Positions 1 to 12,323 of a stretch of 64,000 nt of DNA are shown in pieces (position 1 is the first letter of the stretch; every line of letters begins with the position of its first letter). The notes under the pieces are model-generated. The model ran no database searches. It had not been told where the DNA came from and saw only the letters and a program-made list of their open reading frames with translations. Origin of the DNA: Mariannaea sp. PMI_226 (lineage: Eukaryota > Ascomycota > Sordariomycetes > Hypocreales > Nectriaceae); the NCBI GenBank assembly GCA_024336345.1, contig JANFOG010000002.1, positions 2,976,001 to 3,040,000 on the forward strand. Reading direction: 5' to 3'. A program made the position numbers and the translations under genes.

Positions 1-3000
1 TCTCACTGTGTGTGTGTGTGTGTGGGAGCACAGAACGAGGCTATTTGTCGAGGGAAATTCTTGTAGTCTAGCCCAAGTTCCTTCTCTTAGTCTCGGCTTT
101 GCGTGGGTAAAAATAGAAAAGAAAAAAAGTCTCTTGGGTGAAAGCCATCCGAATATTAAACTATTTTTCTTAATTAGAGTCACGGCTCCCACTCTCCCAA
201 ACTCAATTGCCCATGTGCGTGAGCGTGTGTGTGTGTGAGTGTGTGCGTGCGTGTGTGTCTGTGTGCCCCATCCATTGCCGCCATTTCCCGGGGCTGATGA
301 ACTTCCGTCCGTCCTGTATCAACGTACCCTATCCTATAGGGCATCTCTTCAGCTTGGCATTTGCTTGGCTCTTTGACTAGCAGCCTTATTGCCTCCCATT
401 ATGCATCAGCAATTGCCAAGAGGTGATCCGCTCACTTGTCCTTGTTCCCTTGCTTCCGTAGCCGAGGGTGAGCATCCAAGCGTGATATCGACCATTGACG
501 TGTCCTCGCCCTACCCCGGAGCCCAAACAATTACGTCCAGGATTCCCTTCAATAATTTTTTTTTTGCTTCTGCCAAAGAAGGAAAACACCGGCTGGACCC
601 ATGACCGTCCAGTGGGCTCTGAGGGGGAAGGCCATGTTCCTCTTTGGCTTCTCGTGGCTTCTGCCGGTGCCCGATAGGCGTTGGTCAAGCTCCGCAGAAA
701 AACACTCGAGCCCCTGGCTGGCGGTTGCACGGGTGGCCGAACTGTACAGCACCTTACCCAATTCTGGGCGATAACTACGTACTACCGACATACCCCGTAG
801 CTAGCTACTACAAAGTACGTAGTCACATATGTCTTTCATAGCTCACCAAGGTACCTAGTTGTCCACCGCGATTACCGCAATTACTGCTTGCCACTTACTG
901 CTCCTGCGACCTGCCCTACTGTATCTACATAGTATGTATTCTGTAGGTACTATGATTATTGACATTGGTAGGGCATGATGTTAATTGACTGACTGATCAA
1001 TACAGTAAACCTCTCCCCTTTCCAGACCCTGGTTCCGGTAATTACCCAAAAGTAGGGCATTTCGATTGTGCGTACCAAATCTGTTCTAGACTCTCTTTGT
1101 TCCGCCTCATCTCGGTGGTCCAGGCGTTGAAAACAGACATTGGCTGATTGCAAAGAGACACATTCATGATACTGACTGCATGCTCAAGTGTGCGACTAGG
1201 AGGAGGGGAGGGGGGAGGCAGACCCAAGCCGACCTCCGAAAATCCAAGGAAGCTTGAACGGAAACCGATAGATAGAGACTAGATATGCAATGCCACACCC
1301 GCCTGAGGCGGCCAGTCAGGGCTTGCGACCATGTAGATGGCGTGGCGCGGAGGGAATGGTGTGCTTGCTTGAGTTTGCGACGGTGTGCACCTCAACTGCA
1401 CGTTAAGAAGCCTATGCAAGTATGTCGTGGTTGGTGTGGTGTGGGGGTGGGTGGTTCTGACAGCCAGCATTTGCTATAATACCGATGTCTGACAACTGTC
1501 GTCACTTCAACAGATGTGTGTGGGTGCGGGTGTGTGTGTGTGTGTGGGTTGCAACACCTTGCTACCGTTCATCACCAGCTTCTTCTTCGTCTTAATCCCA
1601 CATCAAAGGGCTCTTCTCGCGGAGGTGACCAAGTCGAACACGAAGCACACCTCGCTAAGACCCAACCTTGAAGGAGGAGGAGAGAGTTACGTTGCGGACC
1701 GTCCTGCCTTGAGTAGATGGCAAGATTCATCCGAGTGTGTGGCTTGCACCCAATTGGTATCCGACGCCTCTCCGGAGGCAGTACAATATAGCAGCCTCAT
1801 GCTTACAACTTTCTTGCTCCCCCCAGAACTACATAGTAAGAGACGCAAACTGTCGACAAGGATGTATGCATCCATCAAACTTTCTCTGCGAGGCGCCACC
1901 ACCGCGGCAGCGCATTAGACCACGATGACAACACCCTGAACTACCTAACCCATGACAAAGAGGGTCAAGTGCGTACGTGTGCAGCTCTCTTGGGCTGCTT
2001 GATGACTGCTCAGATATTGGAACACGAATGAGGTCTACCCAAGGGCTCCGCATTGCAAGTTCGCATCCTCAACAAGTCTCTTTTGATCAAAGACTGGGAG
2101 GAGTATGCAACTGACTTCGCGCGTCTGGGATTCCAAGGACATCCTGTGGGTTTGTGGATCAAACATGGTCCACAGTACTGACTGACTATCAACTTTCCGC
2201 ATATCAAGGGGAATATTGGAGTTGAAACATAGAGCGATTGAGTTTATGGCTAGCATGCTAAGAATGCCAATGCCTGGGATTCGACAGAGAGATTCTTTGT
2301 AGCGCGAACATCTCAAACGAGCAAAGTTTGGAGAAGGGGGGCTTAGAACAAGCTCCTCAAGGATCTGACTTGCTTTACGGGCAGCGGCAACAGCACTGAT
2401 ATGCCCGGGGCCCTGGGCGCTTTCCATCCCATCTGAAGCCATCGGTGTACCGTCCGTGTCCCATGTCAAGGTTGTGTGGCGATAGCCGGTGCATGTGACT
2501 GGCGCCGTGCGTTGTCTTGAGTTGCGGTCGAAGATGCAATGCACGATTACAACCCCAGCCCTGCAGCGTTGTCTTTGTTGTTGAAAACCAAGTTCCATCC
2601 AGAAGCCGCATAAGTCCATGACAAACGCTTGTCAGCCCAGTTGAGGGCTAAACCACTCACTCCCGTCACGACGCCACCATGCACATCTATCAAATGTGGT
2701 AATACCCGGCATACTACCATACTACTCTGGAACATACGCAGGCTCAAGCTGTCTCGTTGCACAAGAAAACATACACCAGCTAGACTCCGGCTAACCAACA
2801 TCAGGTGAGGAATGCGCCAGTCTCGGGAGGACCAGCGGCAAGCAAAACAGGGCTTAATGCCGGGATCTTGGTGCCGTGCCGTCAGAGCATGTACAAAAGT
2901 ACTCGGAATTGACATGTATTCTGTACCAAGTGCTGTAGATAAAACACTTATTTTTGACGAAGAACGTTGGTTGCGACCTTAATAATTAAGGAGAGAGAGA

Positions 3001-5155
3001 GGAAAGCGGTGGCCAAACCAGAAGACCAACTGCGACATACAAGTTCCATTCAATCAAAATACATATCCCCTTTAAGGAAAGGTGATGGAGCCAGGAAATG
3101 GGGGCTTTGTCAATAGTGGACTTGTTTAGACCGCTTGAGGTCACTTAATCTTACTTTTGAGTGCGAAGTCTCGACCCAAGGAACAAGCAGCTCCAGGGGA
3201 CAATGCGGGTGTTCCGACACCTGGTTGAGTTCGACATTCGACCGAATCGTTGACAATGGCTCAGGCCCTCAACGCGGTCGTCTCATCCGCCAGTCCAACA
3301 GCACAAGCGCTGCCCCCTTCCCCCCCCTTACGGGGCGACATATCGATTAATACAGTGGTAGTCGTTTTGAGTGTTCAACTAAGTCTTAGGTCTTCTTCAT
3401 GGTATCTGGAATGAGTAGATCCCATTAGGAGTCGCGCCGGATATTCCTGGGCGGATTCTCCTGGGACCACTCAACTTCAGATGAATGAAGTTTGCTAATC
3501 GATGGCACGCGAGCATCGTAAGCGAACCCGCTATCCTTGTCGGAGCAGAATATCAAGGTTGATATGAACGACTGTATTCTACCCTTTCTATTTGTTGACG
3601 ATATGTACCTTCAGTGACCACAGGGCTGGTTCCACTGAGCCAAGCTACCCCTAGTACATTCATAACCTGTGGCGAGAAATAACTGTGCGCGCGGTCGCTG
3701 GCAGAGGACCTGAGCTCCGAAGTACGTGGATCCTGTGTACTATTGATTGGCAGGCGCGCTCCAGGCCCCTCAGGACTCGACTTCATGCATACATCATGCT
3801 GAGCTTGGAGTGCAGCAAGCGCAGGTACATGTTGTGAGCGTGTGGGTGGGTTGACAGACTTGAACCATTCTCCAAGCTGCGGGCGATGTGATGTCGGCAT
3901 TGACCAACAGCTATGGAGGGCTAGACCCCCCAATTTGTCGAAGCGGGATAAGAGCAATCCCACTGTGGATGACCACGGGCCAGTTAGGATCCAAGCGATG
4001 CGGCCCTGCTGCCAGGAACAGGGGTAGTGGGCCGGTGGACCAAGGATATGGGCTGGAGAGGTGTGGAACTTTGCGTGCATGTCTTCTCAGGTCCTGGCCC
4101 GACTTGATTAGCGCTGGTATGCTTCCACGGGGCTATGTCCAATTTCCCCATGCAAGGGTTCGCATTGCCTCATCGCCCGTTATGATTCGGGGCCATTAGC
4201 GGAGAAAGACTCTTTATTCTTCCTCTTCTTCCCCCTTCAGCTCTGTGAGACTCAGGCTGTTGATTGTGGAATGTGGTGATGTTTTCTGACTACATGTTTT
4301 GGCGGGCCATCCGAGAGCAGTGCCAGAGACAAACACAGAACACAATCGAGGTCACTGAAAGAGTGGGATATGAGAAGAGGCCGAGATAGGAGTTGAACAG
4401 GCCCGTTCGTAGATCGGAAGCTGGCGAGAATGGATGAGGGAGGAGAAAATGAACCGACGATCTGTTTATGTACCTATGTGAACTATAAGTTACATCCTTC
4501 GTCCAGCACCTGCCATACGTTCTGCAAGTACAGTACTTGATTAATCTGTAATGAACTACCTACATAGGTAGGCACTTTCCGTTACCTTCGCACGAAATAC
4601 TGAGCCTGGGAGATGTTTAGGTAAGGTCATCAAGACACTTACCATGGCACCTACCGTAGGCAATTAATTGAGGTAGTACTGTCGTAATTAGTCGCCTTGG
4701 AACCACCGATGGACGCTTGCGAGTTGCAAGGACTTCAGACGCGCTTCTCTCCTTCACACGCCCTTGTGGTCCGTTCATATCGTCCTTGCACACCCCCTTT
4801 TCTTTCCCACACCGACCCAATTGACAATCAGTCATCCTTGAAGGCTTTTGCTTGCTCTCATTGCCTGCCTGGCGCCTGCCCAATTTGGGTCACAATCCAA
4901 TCCAAACCCATTCCATCCAATCTGGGGGCAGGAGCAATCTCTGGACGACCCCCCGGTCCCCCCCCGCTTGTCCACAGTCCACAATCCACAGTGCTACTCT
5001 ACTCCCGGCCGACTAGGAAATGGTAACTTCCAATATTGCCGTCGCTCCCTTTTATTAAGCCTCCCTCCGCCCTCCTTTGTCGAGCTTTCTTTCCTTTTCC
5101 TCTCTATCAACGTTTTGACACTCTTCTCCGTTGTTCTTTACCTTTACAACTTACT
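1..5155. other. Intergenic, no supported gene
   Basis: About 5 kb without a coding region I can support. It holds TG microsatellites at 7-24, 213-265 and 1531-1546 and TACCTAC/GTAGGTA-type words around 771-805, 940-952 and 4556-4575. Open frames on both strands (largest at 2035-2619, minus) have no recognisable family, no consistent intron signals and heavy overlap with other frames. From about 5040 the plus strand becomes CT-rich, which fits the promoter and leader of the gene starting at 5672. Confidence 0.6.
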
Positions 5156-5620
5156 GTAAGTCTCCCTTGTGGCATCAAGTCCGGCGATTGCAAATCATCA
5201 TGGACAAACCCATCTGCATACACACACACATACACATTCACATACATCCGCATCCAATACATGCGCCATTACTATCGACTACACGGACACATCAAACTTT
5301 TGACTGTCTTGGCACAAATCACTATCAATCGGTCCAATATCAGCTGCTTGACGTTTCTTGAGCTACTCGACGAAGAATCTTTCTCTTTGTTTGAGCATCA
5401 CTTGCACAACAAACAAAAGTGGCCTGGTAGCCCATCCCAGCTGTTGACGGAGCCCCAACCACACAGTCTTGAATTGTTCAAAACAAAACAAACGCGGCCA
5501 GCTTGATTCGACCGATTCAGAGTCAACACACTTCCCTTTTCTTGCTTCCCTTGATCGCCAACAACATCACACATTCAAGACATTCCCGCATTCAATTTGA
5601 CTAACATTGTCCAAATCCAG
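5156..5620 (+). other. Candidate 5'-UTR intron of the GPI-protein gene
   Basis: A consensus donor GTAAGT stands at 5156-5161, just after a CT-rich, leader-like stretch (about 5040-5155). A CTAAC branch-like word lies at 5601-5605 and an AG acceptor at 5619-5620, 51 bases before the ATG at 5672. The 465-bp length is long for a fungal coding intron but common for leader introns. Seen: the splice signals. Inferred: that they are used together; transcript data would decide. Confidence 0.4.
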
Positions 5621-5671
5621 TAATAACAGTCGCTCTTTACCGAATCTCCGATTCATCTATCATCTATCAAA

Positions 5672-6442
5672 ATGAAGTTCACTCTCGCTACCTTCGTCAC
5701 CCTGGCTGCGGCCGTTGTTGCCAAGCCTGCTTTCCTGAACACCAACTTCGATGTTCAGCAGAACCAGCCTTTCACCCTGAAGTTCTCTGGCTGCGAGAAC
5801 GGCTGCACCATTGTCCTTCTCAACGGCGACTCTAAGGATCTCCACAACTACAAGACCCTCACTGGTAAGTCTCTTTGTCTTGCTCCAAGTATCAAACTGA
5901 TTATTGACATGATATCTTAGCCTCCGCTACTGGTGACTCCTTCACTTTCACCCCCGCTGGTATTCCTACCGACACCTACGCCTTCAAGATCACCGACAAC
6001 AAGTCTGGCGAGTTCAACTACTCCGGACAGTTCGAGTACCAGGGCAACGGCCTCCCTACCAAGTCTACCACTGCTACCACCGCTGCTGAGACTACTTCCT
6101 CTGTTGTCAAGACCACCTCTTCCGTTGCCACTACCACTGTTAAGAAGTCCACCACCCTTGCCAAGGTCACCAGCACTCCTGTTGCTACTCCTTCTCACAA
6201 CTCTACCACTCCCGTCAAGACCCACGCTTCCTCAACCAAGGCTCCTCACAAGACCACTGCTGAGGGTTAGTATCCTGCTTGCTTTGTCAACATTTGTACA
6301 GCGAAACTAATTATTTACAGGTTCTTCTACCGCTGCTCCCACTTCATCTGCCACCACTGTCCCCGACAACGGTGCTGCCCGTCTGTCCTCTTCTGTGGCC
6401 CTGATTGCTGGTGCTGTCATGGCCATGGTTTACCTGAACTAA
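5672..6442 (+). CDS. Kre9/Knh1-like Ser/Thr-rich GPI-anchored cell-wall protein
   Basis: Three exons, 5672-5864, 5921-6265 and 6321-6442, joined in phase, give 219 residues. Residues 1-17 form a signal peptide ending near A-K-P. Residues about 20-105 fit the Kre9/Knh1-type Ser-Thr-rich GPI-anchored domain, including two Cys in a C-E-N-G-C motif. A Thr/Ser/Lys-rich stalk (about 110-190) follows, and the protein ends in a hydrophobic tail with no charged residues after it (SSSVALIAGAVMAMVYLN), the form of a GPI-attachment signal. Such proteins are exported, probably O-mannosylated on the stalk, and held at the plasma membrane or cross-linked into wall glucan. The exact role is unknown. Both introns have GT donors and AG acceptors, and frame and stop agree. 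The start is the only ATG giving the signal peptide. Confidence 0.88.
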
Positions 6443-7948
6443 ATTCATGGACATTATGAGTATGTGTTTAGTGAGCATATGGGGAGCGTTTGATGAGTTC
6501 TGTACATAGCTTCTATTGTAATGGCCTCTCTTCTTTTTCGGTTACCCCGGGAGGCGTCAACGGCTTGGAGGATAAATCGGATGAGGGTCTTGTGGGCTTC
6601 TCTCTGTGTCTCGAGCGCCAGCACTTAACATTGGAGTCCAATCTGGTCTACCACTTTTCTATACATCATCAGCCTTCCCATGTGCAAAATGCTTCGTCTG
6701 TACCATGTGATATCATTATATCGAGCTCCGTCTTGAACTATGTGGAGTTAGTTCCTCTCAAATTCCTATGGTACCTCGTATTCCCTGGAGCACGGGTTTG
6801 TGCTCTCGGGTGCCTGCTTTTGCCTTGCTGCAGGTGTCATGCATTGTTGCTTGACCCAATGTTTCAAGGTTCGTCTCTTCCTCGTGGCCGCAGAAACAGT
6901 GGAGATGCCCCCAGATTGGCCAAAGGGGTTCGTCCCATTGTTGTGGCTTGTGCTTTTTACTGAAGACTTGAAAGAGCAGTCCTCTTTGTCTCTATTAAAA
7001 TGCTCACGTCATACGGTATAGTGCGTAGGTATCTGCTACCCCGTACGCAAGGGACCTTGGTCAGTGGTTCGATGAGGCGCTTTATACGCTAGCAACACAC
7101 GTAGTTACCATATCTACCTACTTCAGGTACTCTCATGTCGCACATCCGATGGGGAATGGCCACATGGCTTGCTCGCTCCTTGCTTTCCTTTCCCATTTGG
7201 CCACGTCCGTCCGTGGATAATTTATTTGTAACCGAGACTTGATCTGCTGTCAAACCTGGATTTGACAGGGTCATGGCATGTAAAGTTTTGGACGACGACG
7301 AAAAGTTGCCTCTAATTGCACCATACTATCACCAAGGAGTCACCCTCAAAGTACCGTTTCGTAATTTTTTTTTCTTTTTTCCTCTCTCTCTCTGTCTCTC
7401 GCTTCGACGTATTCTTGCCACTGTCGAAGCAACACCCACTGGGTAGGTAGCCCAACTCTGAAACAAGGTGGAAAGGACAACGAGGATATTGGAGGGACTA
7501 AAAAAGGGAGAAAAAGAAAACAAAACGCAAGGAATCATGAGCGGGGAGTTGTAGATACAGCCTCATCAGAAGAAGATGCGAAATGGTAGACAAAAAGAAG
7601 GAGAGATGATTTAGATAATTCCCGCCTCTAAACGATGCGTGATTTGTTCTTTTACGAGATACTTAAGAGGCACGTCACACGCCGGAGATACGCAGAAAAA
7701 CCTGCGTTTTGGCTTATGGAGTTTATGTGTAGATTAATGATATGGGATGACACTGGTTGTTTTACTTTATTATTTGTTTCAATTTATTTGCAACGGAGCA
7801 CTCTCCTGGTCTTGGGGGAAGGGGGGCTCTTTGATGTGGGGAACCGCCTGCCCACTAGTGGTACACAGTGAGCATGTATCACTCAAGTCACTGGACAACG
7901 TCTCGGAGGATGGATTTGTTTTCTTCATGCAAGATATACTTTGATGCA
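6443..7948. other. Intergenic, 3' flank of GPI gene
   Basis: No supported gene. Several short open frames lack similarity or splice support. T-rich tracts near 7365-7400 and GTAGGTA words near 7120 and 7441 are the only notable content. Confidence 0.5.
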
Positions 7949-8671
7949 TTATAACTTTCCCCAGGACATCAATCCCGAGGGGTCACGAGGAGGGTCAGCC
8001 CAGTAGCCAATACCCATGATCTCTGTGAGTAGAGGTTCTCCAGGAACGGGGGTAATAGAGTCGCCGGCGTTGGTCTGTGTGTCCTCGGAGGCACAGTGGA
8101 TGGAGATGGAGCCATACTCCATGTCCATTGCGGCACTGCTTGGGATGGTATTCTGGCGGCAACTAAGGAAGAAGATGCGATCGGTCACAGGCTCGGCGCG
8201 CTTGTTTACCATGTTCAGGATGGTCAGGTTGTCGAGCGTGAGTTGCACGCCACCGCCCGTGGTGGAGGAGGTAGTGGTGGTGCCGTCAGCGGCGCCGGAG
8301 ACGGAGGCGGCGGAGGTGGAGACGACCTTTGCACCGGAGGCGACAGATGGGGCGGAACGGGCCGCCGCCTCGGGGGAAACGGCGACGACGACGACAAGGT
8401 CGACCCTGTTGCTAGCCCCCGAGGTGTCGTCGGTTCCAGTCCCGGTCGACGAGGTAAGGATGGTAGTGATGGTGGTGGCCGCGGTTGTGATTGAGGTTGA
8501 GGTTGAAGAATTGGTGGTAGCCAGACTTGGCTGGTTGCAAACGATAGGCTCAGAAGAAGCCTGACCTCGCTGGGAGGCCGACTCATTGGCAGTGTTGTAC
8601 TGAGGCATTCTGGGCGCAGTGTCACTGTGGAAGAGCGGGGTTGTATCGATGAAGATGTGTTTGATCTCCAT
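7949..8671 (-). CDS. Hypothetical Ser/Thr/Ala-rich protein
   Basis: Uninterrupted frame of 240 codons from an ATG at 8671. The same frame runs on to 8893 but that extension looks like leader. I do not recognise it. Visible: an ordinary N-terminus without signal peptide, a low-complexity Ser/Thr/Ala-rich middle (about residues 45-145), a short hydrophobic V-D-L-V-V-V-V-A-V run, then a more complex C-terminal part with three Cys and a W-A-D-P-P-R-D-P-S-G-L end. The interval is markedly more GC-rich than the flanks, as expected for fungal coding DNA. However, an opposite-strand frame (8016-8564) is open over much of the same stretch, so the call is weak. Missed introns are possible. It has no near neighbour. 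Confidence 0.4.
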   Translation of the reverse strand: MEIKHIFIDTTPLFHSDTAPRMPQYNTANESASQRGQASSEPIVCNQPSLATTNSSTSTSITTAATTITTILTSSTGTGTDDTSGASNRVDLVVVVAVSPEAAARSAPSVASGAKVVSTSAASVSGAADGTTTTSSTTGGGVQLTLDNLTILNMVNKRAEPVTDRIFFLSCRQNTIPSSAAMDMEYGSISIHCASEDTQTNAGDSITPVPGEPLLTEIMGIGYWADPPRDPSGLMSWGKL

Positions 8672-11600
8672 GGAGCTGGTATTGGGAGAGTGAGGAGAAG
8701 AGAGAAGTAGAAGGGGCCAACAGATGTAATGGGATCTCAGATGACGGTTGACTGGTTGGTGAGTGTATGCTGAGCTTGAATTGCCTCTTATGAAACTATG
8801 AAGATGGTTTAATGCAGGAAGAGTGTGGTTTGAATCTAAAAGTATAGGATCCGCTGTTATGGATTCCAGAATCGATTTGATGTTGAAAGACAACTGGTTG
8901 AATGATATCCAAAGGTCAAAGCTTCAACACTCTTGGCACCGACTGACTAGCTAGCAGAGTGGTGAAGAAAACTATGACGCTTTACACAAAAAAAGATGAG
9001 TGAGTAGAGGCAAAAAGAAAAAAGATGATTATTGAAGGTAAGAGAAGGAGAGGGAATGGAGGGGAGGACGTTTGGATGGATTTATAGTGATTTTTTTTTA
9101 GTTTGGTTTGGCTTGGTTTGATTTGGTTCGGGTAGGTTGGGAGGGTGTGAGTGCGACTCTTGCTCTATTTTTTTCCGTCATCAGCAATTACGTTTCAACA
9201 GAGGGTGTGGCTGCGAACCTGCATATATTTTTTTTCTTTTTGCTCAGGACGAACCAGGGGCGAGAATATAAAAGAGAAGAAGCAGTAGAAGAAGCCACAT
9301 CCACACAGACAGACGTCCTTTGGCATCTATTTCCCCACACCAACCAACCAAGCGCCGGGGATTTTGAGATCTGAAAGGCCACTTGCTCCTCTCCTGGGTT
9401 GCAGTTTGTTTGTCCAAGGCGCGCCCCGTGTCTAAGCTAAGGTATGCACGTACACACACACATAGGCACATATGTCCTATGGTACGTATTAGTTTATATA
9501 TGCCCTTTAAAAACAACAGTCCTGGATGCAGGGCTGACGGCACCTACCCACCTTGCTGAGCCGAAACTCCGTACCTACATACTACGTAGTACTACGTAGT
9601 ATCCTGGGTACGGTACCTGTCCAAACTAAGGTATATGCGTCCATCATGGACGTACCTGCAGTACTTACAGACTCGAAGGCGTAAAAATATTGGGGAGTTG
9701 GTCTTGTAATCTACCTCTCCATACACAGGACTTATTGGGCATCTTACATGGCGTCTTTTCACCTAGACTGCTGGTTTTCATCACCTCTTCCCTGGAATCA
9801 AGTATCCATTGACTTACATTTCATCCATTTCCTTTCTATTTGCCACATAGACTAATTTCTCCTTCTCAATTGATGCCACGTGCAATACGAACGCCAAAAT
9901 CCTTCAATCCCTCTTATTTCACACCCTCCCTTTCCTTCCCCCCCGCCACCTCCTCTTCCTCCTCCTCCTTCCGTCCTTCCAATCCCCAAAGGAAACAAAC
10001 AAAGTGGTGGCGCCACTTTTTTTGCACAATGGAAAAGAAGCCATCCTTCTTTCAGCAGTGCAAGGTACACACTCCTCCTCGTCTCGTTCGCCTCACTTCC
10101 AACCCATTGTGTTTTTTTTTTCTTAGCGCATGATGCAGTTGCTGTATTCTTGTGGAACAAGCCGTTCCATTTCTTTAGAAAGATAACAGGGCATATGCTT
10201 TAGTGTAGATCTGAGGAACAAAAACAATCCTCCAACCATGTGGCGCGGGTGGACAGAGCGTCATCCGGTTGGCGAAACGGTCTTGGATGTGTGGGTAGGT
10301 GGTTGTTCTGACACATACATATTATTTTCCATCATCAACTGGCGTCCATATCCATGATGCATTCTTTTTGCTCGGGCGATGAGGGACAAGACAACCTGGA
10401 ACTTTGATTGGTGCTGCATGAGATAGTCCTAGGAATGGAGCCAACTTAATTAGATTTTACCCAGTGGCACTATCATCAGTCATCTCGAGGCCATCGTCAC
10501 CCTCTGTCTCATGTCATCTTACTTAATTGCTTATACTAAATGATAACTAACATAGTCTAGACGGGGTGATGGCCGTTTTGCCCGATGCAACTCCCATCCG
10601 TCTGACTGCTTGGTCCCCCGGATGACGGCATTGAACCTCCCAAACGTCGGTGGGGGGAGAAGGGCCAATTGTACGAATACGTTGTCGATATCCGTGGCAA
10701 ATGGCTATTCCCAAGTCACTATCCGGGCCTCTAAAGCACACAGGTGTGTTTCAGGTCTGCCAGTGACTATTGCATCCGACGCCCCCGACTCACTGGCCTA
10801 GTGTACCTGCGGTACTGCATTTACATGTATAATTATATTTCCCCTACACACACACACACACACATACCAGATGCCTTTTTGTGGCTGGCTGCAATGATGA
10901 ATGGTCATATAACGACAGTAAAGAACGCACACTCCATGAATTGAAACCGAACACCACCTCCACCCCCACCCTTCGGAACCATTATTGCTGCATTTCTTTT
11001 GCAACTCATGTGATGCCTCCATCAGTTGCCAACAAAAGCCTCGGTTTGCTTCCAATGGTTTGGTTCGCCCTACTTATGGCTTCACTCGAGGGTGTGTATT
11101 CTACTGGGTTGAAATTAGCACACAGGAGCATGAAGAGCATGTAGCTGTGATTTTCTTTGGTTTCTATTATTATCATCATGATTTGACTCGGAAGACTGTT
11201 ATGTTCTAATTATCTTCTTATCACGTCTCTATTCTTTCAATGATTCATATGACGTGAATCTATCTAAGAGGCATGCCGGTTCAGACCAAGGAAAAGAGCA
11301 AGGGAAATGAAACTAAAAGAAATCTGGACTCTTTAGACGAGAACCCTGTGTTCTAGATCTTGTCTTTGGTCGTGGTTCAATTCACTGTGATACAAACCTC
11401 ACATGATGCTGTTCGTTACGCCCCGGAAAAAAATCACTTGCATATATACAGGGACCTCTCAGATCGCCCACCCTCTTCCTTCAGAGGAACATGAGTCATT
11501 TTTTCCTTTTTCTTCATTTTATCCGCCCTATATCAGATTGCCCTTATTATTCCTGTTCTAACTGTTTTCGTTTTTACCATTTCTTACCTTGTTTTTTTTT

Positions 11601-12323
11601 TTCTTTTTCTTTTTCTATTTCTGCACAATCGAGTCAGAAATGTGACAAACTCTTGCAATTGATTGGGTCATAGTTGAGAGAGGTGGCGACTTACAATCAC
11701 AACCTAGACCCCTAGTTCTTCTGTTAGTGCTATGTATGAGAACGACGGCAGGTTCCGGACAAAGCTACGGAAGCTATATAGGCCGCTTTGCATAATGCTT
11801 CCCTATTAATAGCCGCCCCAGGTGTTGGCAGGTTGAAACCTTGTAGAGCCACATCAAGAAGAACGAACAAGAAGAACGAACAAGAAGACAGGGTGTTTCG
11901 ATAACGGTTCACTATTTGCCTCGGGTTGTTGTTGGAAGAAAAAGACGTCAAGGTGAGCACCTATTGGCCGACGGTGATCATTATCTAACTTTGGTCCAAG
12001 ACATGACCCTTTGTGGTGGGTAGAGCCCTTGGCGAGAGACCTACGCACGGAACGGACAGAACCAGACAAAGATTAGTTGGGGAATTACGAGTATTCTATC
12101 TCCCTAACTCTGTGTGCTTGTTTCAAGGAAGTCATTCCGGCATCGCAAGTAGCTGTACTCAAATTAGGTACACATGGGCAATTTCATTTCGTGTGATGTC
12201 AAACGTGGTGTTTGCAGAGGTAATGCTTCGTGTTTGGCTAGAAGGCTTGGACGGCATACCTACCGTTACAGGACTGAATCTCCTTTATCTCGTACGCCTC
12301 TTCTCCCTCTGGCAGCTGATGTT
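8672..12323. other. Intergenic, no supported gene
   Basis: About 3.6 kb. It contains a tandem pair of the 10-bp palindrome ACTACGTAGT (9581-9600), an AC microsatellite near 10845-10863, a 13-bp tandem repeat of about 2.8 copies (11855-11889) and several homopolymer T runs. Open frames here are low-complexity or contradictory on both strands. Confidence 0.5.
9581..9600. repeat. Tandem pair of a 10-bp palindrome
   Basis: ACTACGTAGT twice in direct succession, each unit itself palindromic, so the pair is also palindromic as a whole. Confidence 0.9.

Noticed and set aside
2035..2619. 194-codon open frame on the minus strand
   Set aside because: Overlaps another long minus-strand frame, matches no family I know, and lies in DNA with non-coding character.
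3553..4080. 175-codon open frame on the minus strand
   Set aside because: Sequence is not protein-like (many Pro/His/Ser/Trp runs), no splice context, and overlaps plus-strand frames.
8016..8564. 182-codon plus-strand frame opposite the hypothetical gene
   Set aside because: Val/Glu-rich mirror of the Ser/Thr/Ala-rich minus frame; most likely its shadow, although the minus call is itself weak.
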